Below are positions 26,742-35,274 of a DNA stretch of 40,010 nt, piece by piece. Position 1 is the stretch's first letter. Every line of letters starts with the position of its first letter. The notes below the pieces were generated by a model, which saw only the letters and a program-made list of their open reading frames with translations, searched no databases and was not told where the DNA came from. This DNA is from Fidelibacterota bacterium (GTDB lineage: Bacteria > Fidelibacterota > Marinisomatia > Marinisomatales > UBA1611): assembly GCA_002708715.1 (NCBI GenBank), contig PAPB01000010.1, positions 14,957-54,966 on the forward strand, read 5' to 3'. The position numbers and the translations under genes are program-made.

Positions 26742-27647
26742 TTAACTTAAAGAACTAGATCTACGCACATCTTCTAAAAGCTCTTTCGTAAGATGTACGC
26801 CTTGCATCTCATCAACCTCGTTCCCTTCATATTCTATTCCTATATATCCTGTATATCCTGAAGCTAATACAATATTAATCATTTTAAAAAAATCTGTATT
26901 GATTTCTTTGCCCTTTGGGTCAAAACTATGACTTTTGGCACTTACCGCCTTAGCATAGGGCATTAATTCTTTCATACCAATATAGCGATCATACCAATTA
27001 TCATTTTCAATTCTAAAATTTCCAAAATCTGGTAGCGTTCCACACATAGGGTGATCAACCTTTTCCATAACAGAAACAAGCCACTTACCATTTGATGAAA
27101 GTCCACCATGATTTTCAACAATAGTATTAATACCTAAGTCCTCACCAAATTCTGTTAACATTCTTAGGCCATCAGATGCCAGATCAATCTGTTCTTCATA
27201 ACTACCTTCGCTCTGTGCATTCACTCGTATAGAGTGACAGCCAAGGAACTTTGCTGCTTCCATCCACTTGTAATGATTCTCCACAGCTAATTTTCTTGCT
27301 TTGGGATCAGGGTCTCCTAGGTAACCTTCATTATCACACATAATCAATAAGCTTGACACTCCATGATCTTGGGCTCTTTTCTTCATTTCTTTTAGATAAC
27401 TAATATCTTTCGCTTTATCAAAGAAAAATGAATTAACGTATTCGACTGCATCAAGCCCAAATTCATTTCTTGTGATTACACAAAAATCTAAATGATCAAT
27501 CTCACCTGAATAAAGCATTCTATGCAAGGACCATTCGGCAAGGGAAATTTTAAATTTCATATTTTTTTTTCCACAAGATAAGCCAGTTGGTATTGTTAAC
27601 CCTGCCAATAAAAATGCAGTAGATTTTATAAAATATCTTCTATCCAA
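26742..27647 (-). CDS. Tat-exported lipoprotein sugar isomerase/epimerase-like TIM barrel
   Basis: The 301-aa product starts with a twin-arginine signal (RRYFIK at 3-8), a hydrophobic stretch and lipobox GLSC (Cys25), so a folded, metal-loaded export and lipid anchoring are likely. The rest is a xylose-isomerase-like TIM barrel of the sugar phosphate isomerase/epimerase family, with candidate metal ligands Glu178 (VENHGG), Asp207 (LPDFGN), His240 (KSHSFD) and Glu272 (IGIEYEG). In 3-keto-glycoside clusters of Bacteroides, proteins of this family act on keto-sugar intermediates (elimination, hydration or epimerisation). It lies 9 bases after the DUF1080 gene and is the last gene of the cluster. 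Start is TTG; the stop of the preceding gene is in frame upstream, and no ATG would retain the Tat signal. The exact reaction is not determined. Confidence 0.85.
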   Translation of the reverse strand: MDRRYFIKSTAFLLAGLTIPTGLSCGKKNMKFKISLAEWSLHRMLYSGEIDHLDFCVITRNEFGLDAVEYVNSFFFDKAKDISYLKEMKKRAQDHGVSSLLIMCDNEGYLGDPDPKARKLAVENHYKWMEAAKFLGCHSIRVNAQSEGSYEEQIDLASDGLRMLTEFGEDLGINTIVENHGGLSSNGKWLVSVMEKVDHPMCGTLPDFGNFRIENDNWYDRYIGMKELMPYAKAVSAKSHSFDPKGKEINTDFFKMINIVLASGYTGYIGIEYEGNEVDEMQGVHLTKELLEDVRRSSSLS

Positions 27648-27656
27648 ATGTAAAGA

Positions 27657-28310
27657 CTACAATTTGCGTATTCGAATATTCCGGTACCACACTTCACCAT
27701 GGTCACCCTGTAGTCCAATATGTCCTGAATACGATTTAAAGAAAATTGGCATATCTTTAAACTTACTTTTTGATATCAGGTACTTAATAGTTTCACTATC
27801 AACTTTGTATTCAACAATTTTTTCACCGTTTAGCCAGTGCTCGATTTGCTTATTTTTTGAAATAATTCTAACACTGTTAAATTCACCAATTGGCTTCACC
27901 ATTTCCTGCGAGGGAGCTATCAAATCATAAAGCGCACCAGCAGATGTAACTTTTCTGAGCCTATCTTGGTGTGCTAAATTATCAAGTACCTGCATCTCAG
28001 GAGCAGACTGCCAAATAAAATCACCTTTTTCCGAAGCGAAATAGAAAATACCGCTATTCCCTCCAGACTGAAGCTTCCACTCCAACTCTAATTCAAAATC
28101 TTCAAAAGTATCTTGAGATATTAAATCCACACCATGTTTGCCTGGAACAGTTTTCAGGGTTCCATCTTTAATCACCCAAGATTCCCAAGGAAAGGAATCC
28201 ATCTTATAACCTCGGAGGCCATTGACTTTTGTTCCGTCAAATAACATTACCCATTCTGTTTTATTGCTACAAGAAACAAAAAGTAAAATTAAAAGAAGTG
28301 ATCTTAACAT
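27657..28310 (-). CDS. DUF1080 (3-keto-disaccharide hydrolase family) lipoprotein
   Basis: The 217-aa product has a short lipoprotein signal (lipobox-like FVSC, Cys14) and one DUF1080 / PF06439 concanavalin-like domain. Family motifs are LFDGTKVNGLRGY, ELELEWKLQSGGNSGIFYFA, PEMQVLDN, GALYDLIAP, HWLNGEKIVEY and the ending GHIGLQGDHGEVWYRNIRI. Characterised DUF1080 proteins cleave glycosidic bonds of 3-keto-glycosides by elimination and hydration rather than by classical hydrolysis. The lipid anchor places it in the periplasm or outer membrane. An AAGGA ribosome-binding site precedes the ATG. It is 9 bases from both neighbours, a Gfo/Idh/MocA oxidoreductase and a Tat-exported isomerase, which strongly supports the 3-keto-glycoside role. 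Confidence 0.88.
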   Translation of the reverse strand: MLRSLLLILLFVSCSNKTEWVMLFDGTKVNGLRGYKMDSFPWESWVIKDGTLKTVPGKHGVDLISQDTFEDFELELEWKLQSGGNSGIFYFASEKGDFIWQSAPEMQVLDNLAHQDRLRKVTSAGALYDLIAPSQEMVKPIGEFNSVRIISKNKQIEHWLNGEKIVEYKVDSETIKYLISKSKFKDMPIFFKSYSGHIGLQGDHGEVWYRNIRIRKL

Positions 28311-28319
28311 AATTTTTCC

Positions 28320-29567
28320 TTAATTATTTGGATTCCATTCACCTTTAGCAACAGCAGGAATGAAATCATCAAGTCCTGGGGGTGGAAATTGTATGGTCTT
28401 ATTTTGTTCTACACTCATATACGCAGCCATAAGAAGCTCAGTGACTGCTAACCCATCGCTGAAATTTTCCTGGGGACGCTTACCTGCTAAAAAACTTTCA
28501 ACCATGTGTCTATTTTCTGCTGTATATCCATAGGTATCTACTTCACTACTAACGACTGGCATCTCACCAGACTCAGCATTTTGTTTTTCTACAAGGTCCT
28601 CACCTTCAGCCCCTGCAACTTTCCTACTAAAAAAGACTTTCAAATCTGAATCAAGAGTATTAACAAACATGGAATACTCTGGCCCAAAAAGTTCCATACT
28701 TAAACGTAAGCCAGCACCCACAAAACACCAAGAGGTAGTTGTTTCAACTACTATTTTCTGTCCTTCCTCATCTTTATATTCAATTAAAGATCTAGCAAAA
28801 TCCTCAGAAGGACGCTTTAAATAATCGGTCTTTCCACCGCTATTTTGGCTAAGGATTTTGGCATATTCAGGGCGCTGCCATTTAAGGCAAGATGCATATG
28901 CATTAACACTTAATGGGGTCAACGAATCACGTTTTTTATCTGGATCCGTAAGCATAAATCGAGCCTCCTCAACTGAGTGACACATCATATCATTAAGGAC
29001 TCCTCCACCCTGTAATTCCCCTTCCCAAAACCACGGCATATGTGGGCCACTATGTTCCTCAGCAGCTCTTGCTAAATAAGGCCTTCCAGTGGCTTTGGCT
29101 CCACGCGACCATATGATTTCCTTTCCCCTAGTAACAGACGGTGCAAAAACCTGGTTCTCTAAATAACCATCTAAGAGGCCCACACGCTGCGTAAGCTCCA
29201 ATACCTTCTTTGCCTCTTTAACATTTCTACCCAATGGTTTCTCACATGTGATTCCGATTAATTGGCCTTTACCACTCTCCATTGCTTCAACGATCTCTTC
29301 CATAATTTCTATTCTCGTAAAATTTGGAGCACATATCCAAAGAGCATCAATATCTGGATGGGCAACCATATCAGTTACCGTTTCAAAAGCTTTAGCTTCA
29401 CCAACTCCAATAGTTCGAGCAAGAGAAGCCGATTCCTCCGCCGATGATTTGGTACGCGACATTACTCCAAGGACCTCACAATCTCTCACTCCAATGAGGG
29501 ACTGAATATGAAATCGTGTAATAAACCCACCTCCTACAAAACCGATGCCGATGGACTTTTTCATCAT
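28320..29567 (-). CDS. Cytoplasmic Gfo/Idh/MocA family NAD(P)-dependent oxidoreductase
   Basis: The 415-aa product has an N-terminal Rossmann fold with GFVGGGFITRFH (9-20), the second-strand motif VLGVMSR, APNFTR and the family's catalytic-lysine motif GITCEKPLGRN (Glu109-Lys110-Pro111). The C-terminal alpha/beta dimer domain includes GGGVLNDMMCHSVEEARFM with His197 as likely active-site residue. There is no signal peptide, so it acts in the cytoplasm, unlike the sister enzyme at 30841-32430. Enzymes of this family oxidise or reduce sugar hydroxyl or keto groups, commonly at C3 in these clusters. Its ATG overlaps the stop of the MFS transporter gene by four bases (ATGA). A likely role is reducing an imported 3-keto-sugar, which is inference. 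Confidence 0.93.
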   Translation of the reverse strand: MMKKSIGIGFVGGGFITRFHIQSLIGVRDCEVLGVMSRTKSSAEESASLARTIGVGEAKAFETVTDMVAHPDIDALWICAPNFTRIEIMEEIVEAMESGKGQLIGITCEKPLGRNVKEAKKVLELTQRVGLLDGYLENQVFAPSVTRGKEIIWSRGAKATGRPYLARAAEEHSGPHMPWFWEGELQGGGVLNDMMCHSVEEARFMLTDPDKKRDSLTPLSVNAYASCLKWQRPEYAKILSQNSGGKTDYLKRPSEDFARSLIEYKDEEGQKIVVETTTSWCFVGAGLRLSMELFGPEYSMFVNTLDSDLKVFFSRKVAGAEGEDLVEKQNAESGEMPVVSSEVDTYGYTAENRHMVESFLAGKRPQENFSDGLAVTELLMAAYMSVEQNKTIQFPPPGLDDFIPAVAKGEWNPNN

Positions 29568-30829
29568 AATTGTTCTCTCTCCGATAATTCTTCTTTAAAA
29601 AACATAAAAAATAAGATAGTTGTTATCAAACCTATTAGTGATAGTGTATACCAAAATGTAGAAAAATCAAAAACACTATTGATTGTATTTACGGACTGTA
29701 AATAACCAGATAACCAACCACCAATTACGGGACCGCCTCCAAGTATTATGATACCAAACACAGTCTGTGCGGAATGCCTTACATCTTCATCTGCTATTTT
29801 ATCAACATATATATATGCAGCTGCAAAAAAGAAGGCATAGCAGAACCCATGGAATGCTTGACTTAGGACTATTATCCAAACTGGAAATGCTTCTGTACCA
29901 AAAATAGCATATCGTAAACAATAAGCACCAACACCAATAGTGATCACTTTTTTAAATCCAAGGTTTTTCAAAAAATAACCTAAATAAGCCATAGTCAATA
30001 TTTCTGCAAATTGTCCAATGGTCATTGCTGGACCTATCTGACTATCTAGAATACCTATTGAAGAAAGAAAAGGACCAGTCTGTAAAAAATATATTTGGTG
30101 AATAATACTAATTGCTAGGCTAGCCAAGACTAAAACTGTAAAAGAAGAATGACGAAATAATCCAAATGCTTTTTTAAATGCCAATTGATCAACAGCATCT
30201 TTTTTGGGTGGCGTGTGAGGCAATGAGAAACAAAAAACACCATAACAAATTGAAATAATCCCAGAAAATTTTAGAGCATCTGCTAATCTACTAGTTACCT
30301 GCGGTACTTCAGTACCTAAAAAAAATGGCGGCATCGACTGTAACTGTAAGTCTGTCTGCAACCATATCATAGGAAATGCCCAACTAGCAGCAATCCATCC
30401 AATCGTTCCCCACACACGAATTTTTGGGAAATCATTTTCCTGATCATTAATGTGGGCAAAAGTAATAGAATTAGATAGTGCAAGCGTAGGCATATATAGT
30501 ACGCTATAGATAATGGAAAGGACTAACCAAGACTGATAATCTGTTTGAGTGGCAGTATACCATTTCACTAATCCACCAGTAATAACCAAAAAAGAAAGAA
30601 TACGCTCTGTACTGAAATATCGATCTGCAATTTGGCCTGCAATAAAGGGAGCTGCAATTGCCCCAATAGAGCCAGCAAGACCTAGAATCATACCTATTTG
30701 TGAACCTGTAAATCCTAATCCTCCTTCAGAAATACTGGCTGATAAATATCTAGCAGTTACAGGTAGCCATGCTCCCCAAAGAGCATACTGAAGAAACATC
30801 ATTGCGCCTAATCGCGAATTTTTATTCAT
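29564..30829 (-). CDS. MFS transporter of the nucleoside:H+ symporter (NupG/XapB-like) family
   Basis: The 421-aa product is a polytopic inner-membrane protein with about 12 hydrophobic segments. The N-terminus (MMFLQYALWGAWLPVTARYL) and GSIGAIAAPFIAGQIADRYF are typical of the nucleoside:H+ symporter branch of the major facilitator superfamily. In FCB bacteria such transporters often sit beside Gfo/Idh/MocA and DUF1080 genes, where they may carry sugars or keto-sugars rather than nucleosides. Here it is flanked by a periplasmic and a cytoplasmic Gfo/Idh/MocA oxidoreductase, 11 bases after the first and overlapping the second by 4, so it likely imports the product of the periplasmic step. Substrate is inferred from context only. 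Confidence 0.9.
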   Translation of the reverse strand: MNKNSRLGAMMFLQYALWGAWLPVTARYLSASISEGGLGFTGSQIGMILGLAGSIGAIAAPFIAGQIADRYFSTERILSFLVITGGLVKWYTATQTDYQSWLVLSIIYSVLYMPTLALSNSITFAHINDQENDFPKIRVWGTIGWIAASWAFPMIWLQTDLQLQSMPPFFLGTEVPQVTSRLADALKFSGIISICYGVFCFSLPHTPPKKDAVDQLAFKKAFGLFRHSSFTVLVLASLAISIIHQIYFLQTGPFLSSIGILDSQIGPAMTIGQFAEILTMAYLGYFLKNLGFKKVITIGVGAYCLRYAIFGTEAFPVWIIVLSQAFHGFCYAFFFAAAYIYVDKIADEDVRHSAQTVFGIIILGGGPVIGGWLSGYLQSVNTINSVFDFSTFWYTLSLIGLITTILFFMFFKEELSEREQL

Positions 30830-30840
30830 GCTAATTTAAA

Positions 30841-32430
30841 CTATACCAATCTTCGCTTGATTGGATCCCACTCTACTCTACGACCTGTTAGATATGATTC
30901 TGTGGCCATGGCACATGTCACAGCCTCTTCAAATGCTACATCAACATTACACTTAGGCTGGCTTCCCTCTCTAATAGAATCTAGCCAATCTTTAATATGC
31001 AAATGTGTTGGGTCAACTCTCTTTCCATCACGATACGCATATAATAATCCTTTATTAGCGAAATATTGTGAAGTAGCTGACGTAACTCCATCAATTTGCT
31101 TGGATCCTGGTGAATAGTTATAAATAGGATACTTTGTATTGATAATACCTTTTTCTATCCTTTCTCTATATTGAGTTGATTCACGATCTGCCTCCACTCT
31201 AAATCCTCCTACACCTCCAGCATTAGACTGTCCTCCCAATATCATAGTAGCGTCATGACCCATTATCCTGTTACCTCTAGAATTATTGCTAGAAAGAGTA
31301 GCGCTATATAGAACTGTCATATCTCTATCTGGGTATTCCAGAGTCACGTGCCATACATCTGGAACATCACGCCCATCTTTGTAAAAATAAATTCCACCTG
31401 AGGCTGATGCGTACTTAGGTATTCCCATTCCCATAATTTGATTTAATTGATCATAATCATGAGAAAATAAATCTCCAGAAAGACCTGTGCCATAGTCATA
31501 CCAACACCTCCATCTAAAGTAACGCTTTAATGCTTCGGAACTAAAAGGTATTTTATTTGGTGAAGGCTCTTGAAATGTTTCCCAATCTATTGTTTTCGAA
31601 TTCGCATCTTTGTGAATATTCCAGACCCAGGCACCCCATTGTGAATTCCTATTGGTAGTTAATTCTACAAGATTAACGGGACCCAAAAGACCCTGATCAA
31701 TAATCTCTTTAGCTTTATCATTTGCCTCCACCTGCCTATTTTGATGTCCAAGTTGAAGGATCATACCTGTTTCCTTGACTGCATCATAAACATCTATAGA
31801 TTCTTGAAAAGTTCTGGTTAAACCTTTCTCACAATAAACATGTTTACCAGCTTTTACTGCATCAACTACTATCCTAGAATGCCAGTGATCTGGTGTTGCT
31901 ATAATCACCGCATCAATATCATCATTTTGAAGCATTTCAGTATGGTGTTTATATCTTTTTGCATGATATTTGGGTTTACCTCCAGGACCAACATCGTTTT
32001 TAGAGGCATCAATGCCAAGGTCAGCATTAACATCGAAAAGATCACAGACGCCTACTAAAGAACAATTAAGATCATCCTGGCTCATAAAAGTTGCATAGGC
32101 TTTATGAAGGTTATTTTCTTGGTTTGCTTTGTACGCGTAATCTGTCCAACCTTTTGTAGCAAATCCCGCACCACGAACTAAGTGAGAACCTCTTCCTCCA
32201 TATCCAATAATACCAATATTTAGATGCTTTCCATTCGAGCGATTTTTAATAACTACTGGTGGTTTTTTTTCTTGAACTAAGTCTACTAAAAGATTCTTTC
32301 TTTTTAGTGCGTCTTTTTTAAGCTTTAGCCATAGATTTACAAGAAAGAATCCAAAGATGGGAACCGTTGCAAGAGCCTTAATAAAATCTCTTCTTTCCAC
32401 ATTTTGGTCTCTGGAAGAATCGTTACTCAT
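30841..32430 (-). CDS. Tat-exported Gfo/Idh/MocA family oxidoreductase
   Basis: The 529-aa product has a twin-arginine signal (RRDFIKALA at 13-21, then a hydrophobic segment), so it is exported folded with its nucleotide cofactor, as known for Zymomonas glucose-fructose oxidoreductase. The Rossmann motif is IGIIGYGGRGSHLVRG (Gly76, Gly78, Gly81). The usual EKP motif is EKG here (Glu201-Lys202-Gly203), keeping the catalytic lysine. The substrate domain has GTGLSGDLFSHDYDQLNQIM with His324 and Asp327. It is longer than a typical 350-aa member because of N-terminal and C-terminal additions. The gene begins directly after the DoxX stop codon (no gap) with an AAAGGA ribosome-binding site inside doxX. 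Likely a periplasmic glycoside 3-dehydrogenase, by context. Confidence 0.9.
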   Translation of the reverse strand: MSNDSSRDQNVERRDFIKALATVPIFGFFLVNLWLKLKKDALKRKNLLVDLVQEKKPPVVIKNRSNGKHLNIGIIGYGGRGSHLVRGAGFATKGWTDYAYKANQENNLHKAYATFMSQDDLNCSLVGVCDLFDVNADLGIDASKNDVGPGGKPKYHAKRYKHHTEMLQNDDIDAVIIATPDHWHSRIVVDAVKAGKHVYCEKGLTRTFQESIDVYDAVKETGMILQLGHQNRQVEANDKAKEIIDQGLLGPVNLVELTTNRNSQWGAWVWNIHKDANSKTIDWETFQEPSPNKIPFSSEALKRYFRWRCWYDYGTGLSGDLFSHDYDQLNQIMGMGIPKYASASGGIYFYKDGRDVPDVWHVTLEYPDRDMTVLYSATLSSNNSRGNRIMGHDATMILGGQSNAGGVGGFRVEADRESTQYRERIEKGIINTKYPIYNYSPGSKQIDGVTSATSQYFANKGLLYAYRDGKRVDPTHLHIKDWLDSIREGSQPKCNVDVAFEEAVTCAMATESYLTGRRVEWDPIKRRLV

Positions 32431-32946
32431 TTATAATATTCCTTTAAAGTTTAATTTAGTTTGCAATAATCTGTCTAAACCAATTTTGTGACTTGTTGGA
32501 AATAAATACAGGATATACAAAGCAAATATTTCAATAAGATTTTTATTTACAATAAGGTAGCTACCTTCTCCAGGCCTTCCATACTCTAGACCTAATAGTG
32601 GTGGAGAAAATAAATAATAAAGAGATATTAGAACCATACCACCAATACAGGCATAACGACTAAAAACACCAAGCATTAAACACAAACCTATTATAGTAAG
32701 ACCCCAAACGTTCACATAGTCTGAAATTGTTAGAAGAGCAGGATTTGAGACTATTGCTTTGGCAACACCTGAAAAAATCCATTTTGAGTCAAGAAGAAAT
32801 GCAGCTGAAGACCAGTATGGATTAATAAGTTTGGCTACCCCTTCATACAAAATATGCCATCCTATAATTACCCTAAGGATGACAAGACCATAAAGCTGAG
32901 CATTGTTAATCTTTGTTAATGAATTAATATTATGTGTTGGTTCCAT
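32431..32946 (-). CDS. DoxX-family inner-membrane protein
   Basis: The 171-aa product has four hydrophobic segments and the DoxX pattern: GLVILRVIIGWHILYEGVAK near residues 20-40, then LTIIGLCLMLGVFSRYACIG and the FSPPLLGLEYGRPGEGSYL loop with NKNLIEIFALYILYLF. DoxX/DoxD proteins include a membrane subunit of thiosulfate:quinone oxidoreductase; most members are unassigned but are linked to redox chemistry. It is the first gene of the glycoside cluster and abuts the Tat-exported oxidoreductase gene without a base between. A GGAGA ribosome-binding site precedes the ATG. Passing electrons from that enzyme to quinone is a hypothesis. Confidence 0.85.
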   Translation of the reverse strand: MEPTHNINSLTKINNAQLYGLVILRVIIGWHILYEGVAKLINPYWSSAAFLLDSKWIFSGVAKAIVSNPALLTISDYVNVWGLTIIGLCLMLGVFSRYACIGGMVLISLYYLFSPPLLGLEYGRPGEGSYLIVNKNLIEIFALYILYLFPTSHKIGLDRLLQTKLNFKGIL

Positions 32947-33069
32947 TATAATTTTATCTCCAAATGATAAATATGATGTTTAAGGAAGCAATTAAGAATA
33001 AGCTTTTCGTTTTTTATAATCAATACCGTCTTTACCAAAATAGATATGTAAAATAAAATTTTTTAATTT

Positions 33070-35274
33070 TTATAAATAATTTTTCCAAAATTCTATCATT
33101 TTTTTCTGGCGATGTATTTGAGCAGGTATATCCTTAAAACCATGCATTCTCATTGGATAAAACATCATGTCAAACATGATATCATGCTTAATCAGCTCAT
33201 CGATAAAGTGCCAACTATTCTGTGGATGCACGTTGTCATCATAGGTGCCATGTATTAAAAGCAACCTACCATTTAAATTTTTAGCACTCTTAACGAATGA
33301 TGTTTTTTCATAACCTTCTGGATTATCCTGAGGACGTTTCATGGCAAATTCGCCCCATTTGGTATCATAATAATGCCAATCAGTAACCGGAGCCCCAGAG
33401 ATACCTGCCTTAAACTCCGAGGTATTTGTCATAGCATTTAGAGTGAAGCTGCCTCCACCACTCCAGCCCCAGATCCCAACTCTATTTGGATCCACATAAC
33501 CCTTTGATTTCAGCCATTGGATGCCATCAACAATATCTTCCATTTCGATTGGACCAGAGATCATAAAGTTAACTCGATTTTCTAATGTTTTACTTATTGC
33601 AGTAGCGCTACGATGATCAAATCTGACAACTAAATAACCATTTCTTAAAAGAATGTTATCATAAAAGAGGCTAGATCCCTGCCAGCTATTGAAAACAGTA
33701 GGTGCTGACGGTCCACCATAAACATGATAAATTAGAGGATATTCATTTGTTTCATCAAAGTCAGCAGGTTTCAGAATCTGTGCAGGCATTGGAAAGCCAT
33801 CCCTAGTTAGAATAGTAAATAGTTCTGGCGTCTGTAATTCCATATCAACTATTAAATCTAATTGGGGCTTATCTATGACCTTTACAACCTCACCACTAAT
33901 TTTGTGCAGATAAAGCTTAGGAGGTGTCTTTGAATCAGAAAACTTATCAAAATAATACTCTCCATTAGGGCTACAGCCAATGCTATGCACACCTTTCTCC
34001 TTTGAAATTTTCTTTATATTCTTTCCTGCTAAATCAACGCTATATAGATGCCTCTCAACTGAGGACTCTTTCATAGCAGTAAAATAAATTTTTCCGCTCT
34101 TTTTATTGATAGCTTGAACTGACTGTCTGAGCCAAAAAGGTCCCCCCGAAGATCTGAGAGCCCATTCTCCTTGTGTTATTTGGTTGATTAATTGACCATT
34201 ATCTTTAAACTGATATAAATGCGCAAAACCATCTCTTTCAGACTGCCAAATAAATTTATCTCCATCAAGAAAATAAAGGTCATCGTTAATGTTTACCCAT
34301 GCAGAGTCTTTTTCAGTAAATATCTTTCTCAACATTTTTCCAGATTTTCGATCCACATAAAAAGCATCAAGCTCTCTCTGATCTCGGCTCATTGTTTGTA
34401 CAAATAATCTGTTGTTATCTGGGTGCCATTTTAGCCTACATATGTATTCATAAGGCTCTAATTGAGCCCATTTAGTTTTTTTTCTTTTAATATCAATAAG
34501 CCCAATTCTAACCATTGGATTATTTGTTCCCGTTTTAGGGTAGCGTTGGGTAATTAATTTTGGCTCTTGCGGTCTAAAATCTACGTAATGCATTTTGGTA
34601 ACCATAGACTCATCTGTCTCTAAGAACGCTATATATTTTGAATCATGTGACCACCAAAAACCAATATCTTGCCTACCAAAAATTTCCTCCCAATAGACCC
34701 AAGAAAGAGTACCATTGAGTAAAGTTTCAGATCCAGATTTAGTCAACGTCTTTTCACGATTAGTCAAAATACTATATGTAAAGAGATTATTGTCTCTAAT
34801 ATATGCAATATTTTTGCCATCTGGAGAAAACCTTGAAGACTTTTCCTCTGCCAATGTATTTGTAATTTTTTTAAATGTGGATTTTTCAATATTTAAAAGG
34901 AAGATGTCACCTTCAAAATTGTAGAGTGCTTTTTCACCCTTCGAATCAAAAGATATAGGCCAATCCAATCCATCTAATGTATCATCCAAAATCTCATTCA
35001 AACTTTGTACAGCTTTTTTGATATTAAAAAGGGGTTTAAGAACATCAGGTTGATCAGGATCTAAAATTTTAAAATCTCTTTCTTCTAGAGGCTTACTAGG
35101 ATCGTATATAACAGCAGTGTTGTTTTCTAACCAAATGTAACGATGTACCATAGCGATTGACTTTGCCTCATCCGTATGAATCCAATCAACTGTCAAATCA
35201 TGCTTGCTATCTTGACAAAAAACGAGTGTACTTAGAAAAAATAAAACAAAAATTGAATTCTTAAAATTATTCAT
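33070..35274 (-). CDS. Dipeptidyl peptidase IV-type S9 serine peptidase
   Basis: The 734-aa product has a Sec signal peptide (about 1-20), an N-terminal beta-propeller (about 30-470) and a C-terminal alpha/beta hydrolase domain. The DPP-IV family double-glutamate motif that binds the substrate N-terminus is present (WVYWEE, Glu196-Glu197). The catalytic triad is Ser605 (GWSGGG; the usual fourth-position Tyr is replaced by Gly), Asp679 with Asn681 (GTYDDNVHPQ) and His711 (RMHGF). Members cleave X-Pro or X-Ala dipeptides from peptide N-termini in the periplasm. Its ATG overlaps the end of the DUF885-like gene by 8 bases, so the two are translated together. A 123-base gap then separates it from the glycoside cluster. 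Confidence 0.95.
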   Translation of the reverse strand: MNNFKNSIFVLFFLSTLVFCQDSKHDLTVDWIHTDEAKSIAMVHRYIWLENNTAVIYDPSKPLEERDFKILDPDQPDVLKPLFNIKKAVQSLNEILDDTLDGLDWPISFDSKGEKALYNFEGDIFLLNIEKSTFKKITNTLAEEKSSRFSPDGKNIAYIRDNNLFTYSILTNREKTLTKSGSETLLNGTLSWVYWEEIFGRQDIGFWWSHDSKYIAFLETDESMVTKMHYVDFRPQEPKLITQRYPKTGTNNPMVRIGLIDIKRKKTKWAQLEPYEYICRLKWHPDNNRLFVQTMSRDQRELDAFYVDRKSGKMLRKIFTEKDSAWVNINDDLYFLDGDKFIWQSERDGFAHLYQFKDNGQLINQITQGEWALRSSGGPFWLRQSVQAINKKSGKIYFTAMKESSVERHLYSVDLAGKNIKKISKEKGVHSIGCSPNGEYYFDKFSDSKTPPKLYLHKISGEVVKVIDKPQLDLIVDMELQTPELFTILTRDGFPMPAQILKPADFDETNEYPLIYHVYGGPSAPTVFNSWQGSSLFYDNILLRNGYLVVRFDHRSATAISKTLENRVNFMISGPIEMEDIVDGIQWLKSKGYVDPNRVGIWGWSGGGSFTLNAMTNTSEFKAGISGAPVTDWHYYDTKWGEFAMKRPQDNPEGYEKTSFVKSAKNLNGRLLLIHGTYDDNVHPQNSWHFIDELIKHDIMFDMMFYPMRMHGFKDIPAQIHRQKKMIEFWKNYL

